The notes below the pieces were generated by a model that saw only the letters and a program-made list of their open reading frames with translations, had not been told where the DNA came from and did not search any database. From the NCBI GenBank assembly GCA_015066745.1, contig SVNW01000036.1, positions 1-35,429 of the forward strand: a stretch of 35,429 bases of DNA, written 5' to 3'. This document shows, one piece after another, positions 27,414-34,802 of the stretch (position 1 is its first letter; each line of letters starts with the position of its first letter). Origin of the DNA: Ruminococcus sp. Its GTDB lineage: Bacteria; Bacillota; Clostridia; Oscillospirales; Ruminococcaceae. A program made the position numbers and the translations under genes.

Positions 27414-27442
27414 ATTATATCATTTTTATTAATAACAATCAA
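27414..27442 (-). promoter_or_regulatory. promoter of the toxin-like peptide gene
   Basis: On the minus strand TTGATT (27437-27442) and consensus TATAAT (27414-27419) are 17 bp apart. The predicted start is near 27407, giving a ~37-nt leader containing the Shine-Dalgarno hairpin. Confidence 0.75.
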
Positions 27443-27559
27443 CAAAATAGTCTAAAATATTTATGAATATTACAACCAAGTAAATTTTCAAATAAAATCT
27501 ATACCGGATTTAGAAATTAATTCCATTATTTATTTTTAAAAAAATTTTTCAAAAAACTA

Positions 27560-27588
27560 TTGACATGAGATAGTTTTAGTGATATAAT
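27560..27588 (+). promoter_or_regulatory. promoter of initiator tRNA
   Basis: Consensus TTGACA (27560-27565), 17 bp, consensus TATAAT (27583-27588). The tRNA begins about 35 bases downstream. Confidence 0.85.
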
Positions 27589-27622
27589 TATTAAGCACTC
27601 GAAATGAGGAAGATTTAAATAT

Positions 27623-27696
<74 letters not shown>

Positions 27697-27699
<3 letters not shown>

Positions 27700-27742
27700 G
27701 TAAAACTCTGATGTGAATGCATCGGAGTTTTTTTATTGCAAT
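27697..27742 (+). repeat. tRNA-fMet CCA-terminator direct repeat, copy 1
   Basis: This 46-bp sequence runs from the tRNA CCA through the terminator to TTGCAAT. It is identical to 34299-34344 and recurs with two changes at 34803-34847. It may be an attachment-type duplication bounding inserted DNA. Confidence 0.8.
27702..27735 (+). terminator. terminator of tRNA-fMet
   Basis: A 12-bp stem (27702-27713 with 27720-27731, one G-U) is followed by a T-run, beginning three bases after the CCA end. Confidence 0.9.
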
Positions 27743-27764
27743 AGTAGGTCTGCAATGGTATAAT
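27736..27764 (+). promoter_or_regulatory. promoter of the YD-repeat gene
   Basis: TTGCAA (27736-27741), 17 bp, TATAAT (27759-27764). The -35 box lies inside the 46-bp repeat, and the same pair recurs at 34338-34366. The repeat therefore supplies a terminator plus half a promoter. Confidence 0.65.
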
Positions 27765-27845
27765 ATAAGAGAATCGTATTGTTTGATAAATAAGAATTTG
27801 ATGAATTGGTAAAAGTGTTTATTATTAATTAAAAGGGAGATAAGA

Positions 27846-28496
27846 ATGAATAAAGATATCATTACATTGCCACAGCACATTTCTATTCCTAAAAATGCAG
27901 CTTATTGCAGGCATAACAAATTTTTAGAATATCATTTTTATGATAAATACGGAAATATTTTGCTTGAATATATTGATGAAACAAATGATAAATATGATTC
28001 GCCTAATATATACTACAAGTATGAATATAATGCTGATGGAACAGTTGCATCACAAACGCAGGAATATGCTCTGGGTACTTCAACAATACTGTACACGTAC
28101 AACCCGGATAAAACAATACTGACTTTAAAAGAACAGGATTGGAATTATTATATCAAGTTTGAATATGATCAGTATGGAAGTGTTATCAGAGAATATAGGG
28201 TTGATGAACGATATGATGAATGTACGCTTGAAACAGAATATGAAAATATATATGAAAACGGGAAATTAGTTCTTCAGCGTGAAAAAGAAATAGATATGTT
28301 ATCCATGGAAAAAACTTATGAATATGATGATAACGGAAACGTTTCGAGAGAAATTATTAAATCACAGTATATGAATACACTTATAACAGATACAAAATTT
28401 ACGTATTATGACGACGGAAGAATAAAAACCCAAAACATACATTATGATAGTAATGTAGACGTGTACAGTGAATATGTTTATATTTCGTTGATTTAG
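27846..28496 (+). CDS. orphan YD-repeat (RHS-like) protein
   Basis: This 216-residue protein is made of tyrosine-aspartate repeats (YDKYGNILLEY, YEYNADGTVASQ, FEYDQYGSVIREY, YEYDDNGNVSREI, FTYYDDGRIKTQ), the pattern of RHS/teneurin shells. It lacks a signal peptide, RHS core motif and toxin tip, so it is either a small standalone YD-repeat protein or a piece of a larger one. GGGAG lies about 7 bases before the ATG. It is the first gene after tRNA-fMet inside the repeat-bounded region. Function unknown. Confidence 0.7.
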   Translation: MNKDIITLPQHISIPKNAAYCRHNKFLEYHFYDKYGNILLEYIDETNDKYDSPNIYYKYEYNADGTVASQTQEYALGTSTILYTYNPDKTILTLKEQDWNYYIKFEYDQYGSVIREYRVDERYDECTLETEYENIYENGKLVLQREKEIDMLSMEKTYEYDDNGNVSREIIKSQYMNTLITDTKFTYYDDGRIKTQNIHYDSNVDVYSEYVYISLI

Positions 28497-28582
28497 TTAA
28501 TTACAACCTCTAGTTTGTTGGAGCAACAAATTCCAATTTATATTACTATTATACAGCCACCTATCAACATTACATTTATCAA

Positions 28583-28625
28583 AACCCCCGTATTTGATAC
28601 CAAAATTCAAATACGGGGGTTGTTG
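28583..28625 (-). terminator. terminator of duplicated unknown gene, copy 1
   Basis: A 15-bp stem (28583-28597 with 28607-28621) has T-rich flanks on both sides. A near-identical hairpin follows copy 2 at 34903-34941, so it is part of the duplicated unit. Confidence 0.75.
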
Positions 28626-28636
28626 TGTTTTAAATA

Positions 28637-28948
28637 TTAAATTTTAAGATTAAAAACAGCTCTGTAAGCATATTCTGTGTTTTGTGAAAAAATGTTGCTA
28701 CTACCTTTTGTACCTTCAGAAGTAACATTTAAAGATTTCTTTAACATTTCAAGTCCTGCGTCTGATATTTGTACGGAGTCCGCTCTTTTTTCTTTGTTAC
28801 GGCTTGCAACAAACTCCGATGCTCTTTTTACATCACCTTTTGGAATATTTATAGCACAGGCTTTATTTTTTTCGATAAGTGCTTTTGCTGTAGGCTGACT
28901 TGTAAGATAATTTAGTTCAGCTTTCGAAATATTTGTAAGTATCTGCAT
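28637..28948 (-). CDS. unknown 103-residue protein, copy 1 of a duplicated gene
   Basis: This soluble, Lys/Ala/Ser-rich protein has no signal peptide, cysteine motif or membrane segment. The N-terminal half (MQILTNISKAELNYLTSQPT) looks helical, and the centre carries RADSVQISDAGLEMLKKSLN, reminiscent of short FlgM-like or phage/flagellar helper sequences, but I cannot assign a family. AGGAG lies 8 bases upstream. It is about 90% identical to 34957-35283, and the flanking ribosome site and terminator are shared, so a whole expression unit was copied. An IS110 fragment abuts its upstream side. Confidence 0.7.
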   Translation of the reverse strand: MQILTNISKAELNYLTSQPTAKALIEKNKACAINIPKGDVKRASEFVASRNKEKRADSVQISDAGLEMLKKSLNVTSEGTKGSSNIFSQNTEYAYRAVFNLKI

Positions 28949-28977
28949 AAAACCAACTCCTATTTACATAAAAAAAC

Positions 28978-29222
28978 GATGGACACACCTATATAATATA
29001 TATCGGCATATCTTCATGATTTTTAATAAGCGATTGCATAATCTCATAGCCCGTCTTACGCAGATAAGCATTACCTCGTTTTGAGATCTTCCGTTCCGAA
29101 GCGTTGAACGCACCGGACTGATAAGGCGGAGCATCAATACCTGCATAAGCGATAAGGGAATGCTTGTTTCTGAAACGTCGTACATCGCCTATCTCAGCGA
29201 TGATATAAACGGCAGAAAGGAA
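28978..29222 (-). pseudogene. IS110-family transposase C-terminal fragment
   Basis: Minus-strand translation gives the transposase_20 (IS110/IS116/IS902) core: IIAEIGDVRRFRNKHSLIAY, AGIDAPPYQSGAF, then ISKRGNAYLRKTGYEIMQS. Only about 75 residues of a normally ~400-residue transposase remain. The N-terminal catalytic DEDD domain and the C-terminal end are absent. One side runs into the methylase start, the other into the upstream region of the duplicated unknown gene. It is an inactive remnant. Confidence 0.75.
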
Positions 29223-29226
29223 ACGA

Positions 29227-29853
29227 ATGAACAGTTTTATGTCATGGGTAGGCGGCAAGAAGTCACTGCGTGATGCAGTGCTTGCAAGATTTCCTCCCTA
29301 TTATGAACGATATATCGAAGTCTTCGGCGGTGCAGGCTGGATTCTGTTCCATAAGCCACCCGGCAACGACTTCGAGGTGTACAACGATTTTAACAGCAAT
29401 CTGGTGAACCTGTACCGCTGTATGCGAGATAACCCGAACAAGCTGAGATATGTCCTTGACTCCCGTCAGGACTTCGAGTGGATTGCAAGCCTGCATAAAC
29501 GTGGACTTTTTCCGAGATTTCGGGATTATGACAGGGCTGCAAAGTTCTATCAGCTTGTCAGATACAGCTATGCGAGTGGGCTTGACAGCTTCGGCAGTCA
29601 GCCACATTCCATATGGTCTGACTTTCCGATGATAGATATGGCAGCTCGCAGGATAGATATGGCAGCTCGCAGATTGCAAAAGGTTGTGATTGAAAACAAA
29701 GACTTTGAGAAGCTCATCAGGCAGTATGACCGCCCTGTGAGCTTTTTTTATTGCGATCCGCCGTATTTTGCAACGGAGAACTATTACAAAGATGTGGGAT
29801 TCACGACGAAAGACCACATCAGACTGCGAAAAACAGATAGAGAGAAAAGATGA
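29227..29853 (+). pseudogene. truncated D12-class (Dam-type) adenine-N6 DNA methyltransferase
   Basis: The 208-residue product has the D12 MTase start SFMSWVGGKKSLRDAVLARF, the SAM-binding VFGGAGWILF (FxGxG), and the catalytic motif DPPYFATENYY. It ends abruptly after FTTKDHIRLR; the usual C-terminal ~60 residues are replaced by out-of-frame sequence. A 21-bp in-frame tandem duplication (29632-29652 and 29653-29673) repeats MAARRID. Immediately after the break another frame reads KDDLIERLLNTYLPTNS to a stop at 29911, apparently the tail of an unrelated gene. Phage or plasmid origin is likely; activity is doubtful. Confidence 0.8.
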
Positions 29854-29950
29854 CCTGATCGAGCGGCTGCTGAATACATATCTTCCGACCAATTCTGCCG
29901 CAGCGGAATAAATACAGGATTATATGCGGAGTTTAATATGCTGCTGAGAT

Positions 29951-29990
29951 AAAAAAACGGGCACCGGTGATGATCCGGCGTCCGTTTTCG
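29951..29990 (-). terminator. intrinsic terminator of the lipoprotein gene
   Basis: A 14-position imperfect stem (29954-29967 with 29975-29988) is followed on the minus strand by seven or more T. Confidence 0.75.
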
Positions 29991-30019
29991 GTTTTGCGGT
30001 TCGGGAAGTTCAGCTGTGA

Positions 30020-31351
30020 TCATCCGATCTTCTCAAAGCCCATTTCCATGCCTTTATTTTCTTTGCCGTCAGACCAGAACAGTCTGCCGTCCTTTTGACG
30101 GAAAAATGCAGTGCCGTCGCTGTATACTACTGTGCGGGTTTCGGTTCCGTCCTCTGCCGTGACAATATGTGTCAGCGTTCCGCCGCCCGTGCATTCCAAT
30201 CCCATGTTGTCAGACATACCGCTGCACTGATAGCTCCAGACATTGTCTTCGGATGCGCTGTCTGCCCAGTGAATTGTCACAAGATAGCCTTCATCCTGCC
30301 CGCCGATCTGAATGGTGCATCTGTCGTACTGCCAGATTCCGATGTAATCGGAGAAATCATCTTCACGCTGATCTTTGGGCAGCAGTCTTGCCATGCCGCC
30401 GTTTCCAAGATAGAACGCGCCCTTGCCGTCCGGTTCGCAGTCGTATGTTCCGTTCCAGACCTCGTTGCTTTCTTTTTCACGGAATACGAAAAGCGGAGAT
30501 CTGCTCCCGTCCGGATGCTCGTCATATTCCAGTTGCACAACACCGTTTTGCCGAAGCGAACCGTCCTTCGGCTGATAAATATAAGTGCCGTCTGCGTTCA
30601 CCGTGACATATCCTTCATCAATGAAAAATTCACCGGGTTTCTCGTCCCGAAGCTGATAACGATATTCACCGGTAAGCACGCTGACATCCGGCTCTGCCGG
30701 CACATAGTCTTCGATCGGGCTGATATATTTTGCCTCGATATAGCCGATTTTATTCTGATAATTCACAGCACACCAGCCGGATTGATCGGGAACGGCATAA
30801 TAATTGACCTGTGTGCCGTTCGGGATTTCAATCAGAACCTCTGCATAGGGGTGCGTCCCGCTCATCAGTTTGACATCGGCATTGACAGAACCGCCGAGGA
30901 CATTGTCGCCGCCGAGTGCCGGATCATAGGGCGGAATATCCTTGACGGACTGTGCGGCAATATAACCGGTCTGATCCTGAAATACGGTCATGAACCAGCC
31001 GGATACGCCGCTTTCCTTCACGCTGATCTGTGTTGCATCCGGAATTGTAATCAGCGTTTCAGAATTGGAATCCGGCTGACTCTTCACTGCGGTATCTCCG
31101 ATTACATAGCCGCCGAACAGATCTGGCCCCGGCTTTGCAGCGGCTTTTTGCTCAATGTTGACGCTGACATTTCCGTCCGAATCCAATGAAACATCGACGG
31201 ACTGCCCGTTGACTTTGATGTCGGTGTCATCCAGCACGGAAGATGCAATATCCTTTGCTGCGGACATGGTTTCATCATTGATGTTGACGGTGCAGCCGGT
31301 CAGGCTGACTGCTGCGATCAGGACTGCAATTGCGATCATTTGCTTTTTCAT
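30020..31351 (-). CDS. lipoprotein with two SH3-like domains
   Basis: This 443-residue protein has a lipoprotein signal (MKKQMIAIAVLIAAVSLTGC, lipobox LTGC, Cys20). Two bacterial SH3-type repeats follow (about 72-140 and 150-215), each with a V/I-x-I-P-(D/N)-(A/G)-T-Q core and a W-(F/C) pair. The C-terminal half is a beta-rich region of unknown type (about 225-443). SH3b domains often bind peptidoglycan, so it is probably an envelope-attached sensor or stress protein. Its promoter carries a palindrome also found at the response-regulator gene, so it is a likely target of that system. GC content is clearly higher than the left part of the window. Confidence 0.8.
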   Translation of the reverse strand: MKKQMIAIAVLIAAVSLTGCTVNINDETMSAAKDIASSVLDDTDIKVNGQSVDVSLDSDGNVSVNIEQKAAAKPGPDLFGGYVIGDTAVKSQPDSNSETLITIPDATQISVKESGVSGWFMTVFQDQTGYIAAQSVKDIPPYDPALGGDNVLGGSVNADVKLMSGTHPYAEVLIEIPNGTQVNYYAVPDQSGWCAVNYQNKIGYIEAKYISPIEDYVPAEPDVSVLTGEYRYQLRDEKPGEFFIDEGYVTVNADGTYIYQPKDGSLRQNGVVQLEYDEHPDGSRSPLFVFREKESNEVWNGTYDCEPDGKGAFYLGNGGMARLLPKDQREDDFSDYIGIWQYDRCTIQIGGQDEGYLVTIHWADSASEDNVWSYQCSGMSDNMGLECTGGGTLTHIVTAEDGTETRTVVYSDGTAFFRQKDGRLFWSDGKENKGMEMGFEKIG

Positions 31352-31419
31352 GGTACATTCTCCTTTGCCTTATCAAAATTTGATCATTTGGTTTCATCAG
31401 CTCTCCTGCTGACAATGCC

Positions 31420-31469
31420 ATTATAGCAAATGATAAAGCGTTTGTGTACAGAATTACAAATTTGTAATT
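31420..31469 (-). promoter_or_regulatory. lipoprotein promoter with palindromic operator
   Basis: On the minus strand TATAAT lies at 31420-31425. A perfect 18-bp palindrome, AATTACAAATTTGTAATT (31452-31469), sits about 27 bp upstream of it, next to the -35 region, the position expected for an activator. The site resembles 32173-32188 in 14 of 16 positions. Confidence 0.6.
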
Positions 31470-31472
31470 GCG

Positions 31473-32159
31473 TCAGAAAATCACTCTGCGCAGGACATAT
31501 TCACCGTCTGCGGTCAAGGCGATCTCATAGGTGCTCATATCATCCATTGCAAGATGCTTTTTCAGGCGTGATATGTTGACACGGATCGTGTTTTTACTGT
31601 CCTCAACGTCGTAGCCGTAGATCGTTTCATAGATCTCATGATAGCTGATGCGCGCGCCGATGCGGGATGCAAGCAGATAGAGAATCTGCAATTCTCTTTG
31701 CGGCAGTGAGCATACATTGCCGTCCAGTTCTGCGGTTCCTGAAAACAGGTCGATCGTCAGATCCGGAAGCTCTATGCGCGGATGCTGCGCTTCCGGTCTG
31801 GCATTGCGGCGAAGCTGCGCCTCGATGCGCGCTCTCAGAACATTCAGGTCATAGGGCTTTGTGATGTAGTCATCGCCGCCACTGCGAAAGCCCATGATCA
31901 CATCATCATTTTCATCGCGCGCAGTCAGGAAAATAACCGGTGCCTGTGTCTTTTGGCGCAGGATTTTGCAGAAATCCATGCCGTCGCCGTCCGGCAGCAT
32001 CACATCGAGCAGAACAAGATCCGGCGCGCATTCTTCCAACAGAAATGCCGCCTGCTGAACGGAATCCGCACAATGTACGGTATAACCCTCTTTTTCCAGA
32101 AAGTTCTGATTGATCCGCATGATATCGGAATCATCCTCTACAAGCAAAATATGTGCCAT
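31473..32159 (-). CDS. OmpR-family response regulator
   Basis: This 228-residue protein has a receiver domain (1-118) with acidic pocket EDD (8-10), phospho-acceptor Asp52 in LLDVMLPDGDG, Thr79 and Lys101 (ITKPYD). The winged-helix DNA-binding domain spans about 128-226 (LPQRELQILYLLASRIG, NTIRVNISRLKKHL). GGAGG lies 7 bases before the ATG. Unusually, it is divergent from its probable partner kinase rather than in one operon. A palindromic site in its own leader suggests autoregulation. It lies 121 bp upstream of the lipoprotein gene on the same strand. Confidence 0.92.
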   Translation of the reverse strand: MAHILLVEDDSDIMRINQNFLEKEGYTVHCADSVQQAAFLLEECAPDLVLLDVMLPDGDGMDFCKILRQKTQAPVIFLTARDENDDVIMGFRSGGDDYITKPYDLNVLRARIEAQLRRNARPEAQHPRIELPDLTIDLFSGTAELDGNVCSLPQRELQILYLLASRIGARISYHEIYETIYGYDVEDSKNTIRVNISRLKKHLAMDDMSTYEIALTADGEYVLRRVIF

Positions 32160-32370
32160 AGCAACCTCCGCGATTACAAAATCGTAATCCTGTTTGATTT
32201 TCGTTAAAAATATGGTATAATGAATGCAAACGCATTCATTATAATTTATTTTTGTGCCCTTGCAGATCCGCAGATCAGAGATCTGCTCCCTGCATATCGG
32301 GCGATTATACCATAAACGCTTCGCTTACATGGTATAATAAGATTCACAGTCTGTGAAAGGAGTGAGCCCC
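32160..32370. promoter_or_regulatory. divergent control region between response regulator and kinase
   Basis: The candidate operator ATTACAAAATCGTAAT lies at 32173-32188. A perfect 9-bp inverted repeat (AATGAATGC-AAAC-GCATTCATT) lies around 32219-32240. A minus-strand TATAAT for the regulator is at 32238-32243, and plus-strand TATAAT boxes are at 32216-32221 and 32333-32338. ATGGTATAAT occurs three times: 32212, 32329 and inverted at 32304-32313. The last two form a 9-bp inverted repeat over the kinase -10 box. A GATC-rich hairpin lies at 32270-32286. Confidence 0.6.
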
Positions 32371-33930
32371 GTGGGAAAACATACATCCAAAAGCCGTTCG
32401 CTGCGGCGCACGCTTTTGATTGCCTTGATCTCGTGCCTGATTGCCGTGCTGGGCATCTGCACAGCTATTTTCAATATGATCTATCAGCAGGCATCGGTGA
32501 ATGTCAATCTGTATTCCGGCGAACTTGCCGGTCAGACCGTTTCCGCAGTCTCCGATGCATACTATCAGCAGTTTTTGTCTTCACAGCAGCAATATCTGCG
32601 GGATTTCGGCAGGGAAATGGCGCTTCAGCTGTATCAGTTTGACATGAGCGCGGAAGACCGCCGCGAAAATCTGCAATATCAGGCGTTCAATTACTTCAAC
32701 AATGCCGATGTGTTCTTTCTGTATGACGGCGAAGCGCTGCACAGCTATGAGCTTGGTACGGCTGACAATGCAGACCTCATCATGCAGGATGCGATCGCCG
32801 TGTTCAATCAGAAAGCAGCCGAAATGCCGGAATACTACGGCAGCCAGACTGATTTTTTGGGGTGGCTGGATGCCTGCATGGAGCAACAGCGCGGTTCCTA
32901 TGCAAAAGACGGTGCAGGCTATGTGATTGCATGGGATAACCTCTGCAATTATACCGGCGACAACCTCTGCTTCGGGGTACTCATGCAGAATGTCAACGGC
33001 TGGATGGAGCCGATCAGAGCATGTGCAGATGAGCAGACGAATGCGCTGCTTGACAGTCTGGACAGCATGTTCCGGAAGTATGTGTCTGTGATGATCGCAG
33101 CGGTTCTCTGCGTATTTGCGGTGTTTCTCGTGATCTCTGCTGCGCTCTCCAAGAAAATCGCAGCTCCGGTCGTTTCCGAGCATGATATGCTGGTAGAGGT
33201 CAATGCGATGAAAACAACATTCCTTTCGGATGCATCGCATGAGCTGAAAACGCCACTTGCCGCCATGTCCGGCTATGCGCAGGACGCAGAGCTTGACCTC
33301 ATGCACGGCGGCGACAGGGCAACCGTCCAGAATAAGCTGCGCCGCATTTCTTCCGAGGCAAACCGCATGGCACTCATGGTGACGCAGATCCTCGATGCGA
33401 CGCGCATTGAGGAGGGCAGAATGGTACTGGAAAAAGCCCCCTGTGATCTTGACAGCCTTGTGCGCAAAACGGTCGAGACCTATTTTGCGGTGCTGAATAA
33501 GAACAATAACCGTCTGATACTGCGCATCCCGATTGACCTGCCGCCGGTCCATGCGGACAGTACCAGATTGCAGCGCGTGTTCGTCAATCTGATCTCCAAT
33601 GCGCTGAAGCATACCAAAGACGGAAACGTGCTCATCAAGGCAGAAGCGGACGATGAAACGGTAACGGTTACGGTCAAAGATACCGGCTGCGGCATTTCGC
33701 CGGAGGATCTGCCACACATCTGGGAGCGCTATTATAAGGGAAAGCACTCCGAAACCGGCACGGGGCTCGGACTGTTTATCTGCAAATTTATCGTAGAATC
33801 GCACGGCGGCACAATCGGCGTTGAGAGCGAAGAGGGCAAGGGTACTGCGTTCACCTTTACGTTGCCGGCTGCGTCAGACGGGATAACGGATACAGAATCA
33901 AATCTGATCGAGCAGATACTCCGAAGATAA
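32371..33930 (+). CDS. membrane sensor histidine kinase
   Basis: This 519-residue kinase has two membrane helices (about 13-36 and 237-259) flanking a ~200-residue extracellular sensor of unknown fold. A short linker without a clear HAMP domain follows, then HisKA (SDASHELKTPLAAMSG, His near 290) and HATPase (N box FVNLISNALKHT, G1 DTGCGISPEDL, G2 GTGLGLFICKFIVESHGG). The GTG at 32371 is preferred because AAAGGAG lies 8 bases upstream; an earlier GTG at 32353 overlaps that site and has none of its own. It probably phosphorylates the divergent OmpR-type regulator. GC content is high like its neighbours. Confidence 0.9.
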   Translation: MGKHTSKSRSLRRTLLIALISCLIAVLGICTAIFNMIYQQASVNVNLYSGELAGQTVSAVSDAYYQQFLSSQQQYLRDFGREMALQLYQFDMSAEDRRENLQYQAFNYFNNADVFFLYDGEALHSYELGTADNADLIMQDAIAVFNQKAAEMPEYYGSQTDFLGWLDACMEQQRGSYAKDGAGYVIAWDNLCNYTGDNLCFGVLMQNVNGWMEPIRACADEQTNALLDSLDSMFRKYVSVMIAAVLCVFAVFLVISAALSKKIAAPVVSEHDMLVEVNAMKTTFLSDASHELKTPLAAMSGYAQDAELDLMHGGDRATVQNKLRRISSEANRMALMVTQILDATRIEEGRMVLEKAPCDLDSLVRKTVETYFAVLNKNNNRLILRIPIDLPPVHADSTRLQRVFVNLISNALKHTKDGNVLIKAEADDETVTVTVKDTGCGISPEDLPHIWERYYKGKHSETGTGLGLFICKFIVESHGGTIGVESEEGKGTAFTFTLPAASDGITDTESNLIEQILRR

Positions 33931-33944
33931 GCTGGAAGGGTATT

Positions 33945-34175
33945 ATGGATGAGAGCTTCCGTGTCAGCGAGCCGGACGGTTCGAGCTATATTCTGACTTC
34001 CAATGCACACGGATATCAGAGCTTTGAGACCGGCAGCGGCGTCACGATCACCGATCAGACAGATACCTCTTTTACGGCAACAACCAAAGATGCCAACCAG
34101 ATCGACGGACGCGGTGTTGCACACTTTGTATTCGATGGAATCAACTGGACGATCGAAAGCTACGAATTTCAGTAA
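33945..34175 (+). CDS. 76-residue orphan, possibly the C-terminal remnant of a larger protein
   Basis: The ORF starts 14 bp after the kinase with a weak AAGGG ribosome site. It is Ser/Thr/Gly/Asp-rich and beta-strand-like (SYILTSNAHGYQSF, GVAHFVFDGINWTIESYEF), with no signal peptide. It reads like the last domain of a secreted or lipoprotein gene. If real it is co-transcribed with the kinase and ends at the terminator at 34181. A gene remnant is equally possible. Confidence 0.45.
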   Translation: MDESFRVSEPDGSSYILTSNAHGYQSFETGSGVTITDQTDTSFTATTKDANQIDGRGVAHFVFDGINWTIESYEFQ

Positions 34176-34180
34176 AACGG

Positions 34181-34214
34181 ACTGCCTGCGGAGCCATTTC
34201 GCAGGCAGTTTTAT
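34181..34214 (+). terminator. intrinsic terminator of the kinase transcript
   Basis: A perfect 10-bp GC-rich stem (34181-34190 with 34200-34209) is followed by TTTTATT. Confidence 0.8.
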
Positions 34215-34278
34215 TATAGCATATCGACCGGCAAAAAGCAAGATTCACAAAAATACAATTATCCGCAATCGAAAAGAA

Positions 34279-34303
34279 TGTTACTACTCACGGGTTAGCC
34301 AGT
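34279..34303 (-). repeat. 25-bp long-range inverted repeat, right copy
   Basis: Exact reverse complement of 102-126. Its last five bases CCAGT overlap the start of the 46-bp tRNA-terminator repeat, so the two repeats join precisely there. Confidence 0.7.
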
Positions 34304-34344
34304 AAAACTCTGATGTGAATGCATCGGAGTTTTTTTATTGCAAT
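34299..34344 (+). repeat. tRNA-fMet CCA-terminator direct repeat, copy 2 (contains a terminator)
   Basis: Identical over 46 bp to 27697-27742, including the CCA triplet and the terminator hairpin (34304-34315 with 34322-34333), but no tRNA precedes it. It looks like one side of an insertion at the tRNA-fMet 3' end. Confidence 0.8.
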
Positions 34345-34366
34345 TATCTGTGGAGTGTAGTATAAT
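34338..34366 (+). promoter_or_regulatory. promoter of the TfoX-N gene
   Basis: TTGCAA (34338-34343), 17 bp, TATAAT (34361-34366), continuing TATAAGAG exactly as at 27759-27771. The repeat unit thus carries terminator then promoter. Confidence 0.65.
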
Positions 34367-34414
34367 ATAAGAGGTTAGACAGACCGATAAATGCAAATTT
34401 GACGGAGGTGCGAT

Positions 34415-34729
34415 ATGGCTTCAAGTAAAGAGTATCTGGACTTTGTGCTGGAACAGCTATCCGAATTAGAAGAAATAACATACAGAGCAATGATGGGTGA
34501 ATATATCATTTACTATCGTGGTAAAATCGTTGGTGGAATTTATGATGACAGATTGCTTGTAAAGCCTGTTAAATCCGCTATCGCTCTTATGCCAAATGCA
34601 ACCTATGAATTGCCTTATGAGGGGGCAAAAGAAATGTTGTTGGTTGATAATGTTGACAGCAAAGAGTTTCTATCTAAGCTATTTGATGAAATGTATAACG
34701 AGCTTCCTACACCGAAGAAAAAGAAGTAA
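34415..34729 (+). CDS. TfoX N-terminal-domain protein
   Basis: This 104-residue protein matches the TfoX/Sxy N-terminal domain: FVLEQLSELEEITYRAMMGE, YIIYYRGKIVGGIYDDRLLV, the KPV and LPYEGAKEMLLVDNVD segments, and a basic tail. TfoX proteins co-regulate competence in Gammaproteobacteria; standalone N-domain proteins in Firmicutes have no firm role and often sit in accessory DNA. GGAGGTG lies about 6 bases before the ATG. It forms a one-gene cassette between terminator repeats 2 and 3. Confidence 0.85.
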   Translation: MASSKEYLDFVLEQLSELEEITYRAMMGEYIIYYRGKIVGGIYDDRLLVKPVKSAIALMPNATYELPYEGAKEMLLVDNVDSKEFLSKLFDEMYNELPTPKKKK

Positions 34730-34802
34730 TCCAAATCCCAATTTGTCGAACTGAATATTATTACATAGCTATTTCAATGTCATCTATTCTGAGCAAGACT
34801 GA

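Noticed and set aside
27254-27466. Plus-strand 70-codon ORF over the toxin-like gene.
   Set aside because: No ribosome site and poor composition. It begins past the small RNA terminator and is antisense to the better supported minus-strand peptide gene.
30095-31189. Long plus-strand ORF (364 codons) opposite the lipoprotein gene.
   Set aside because: The product is Cys- and His-rich with no family pattern. The opposite strand has a lipobox, SH3 repeats and a ribosome site, so this is a shadow of GC-rich coding DNA.
32581-33804. Long minus-strand ORF (407 codons) opposite the histidine kinase.
   Set aside because: The opposite strand carries all kinase motifs; this reading has none and is a mirror effect of its codon bias.
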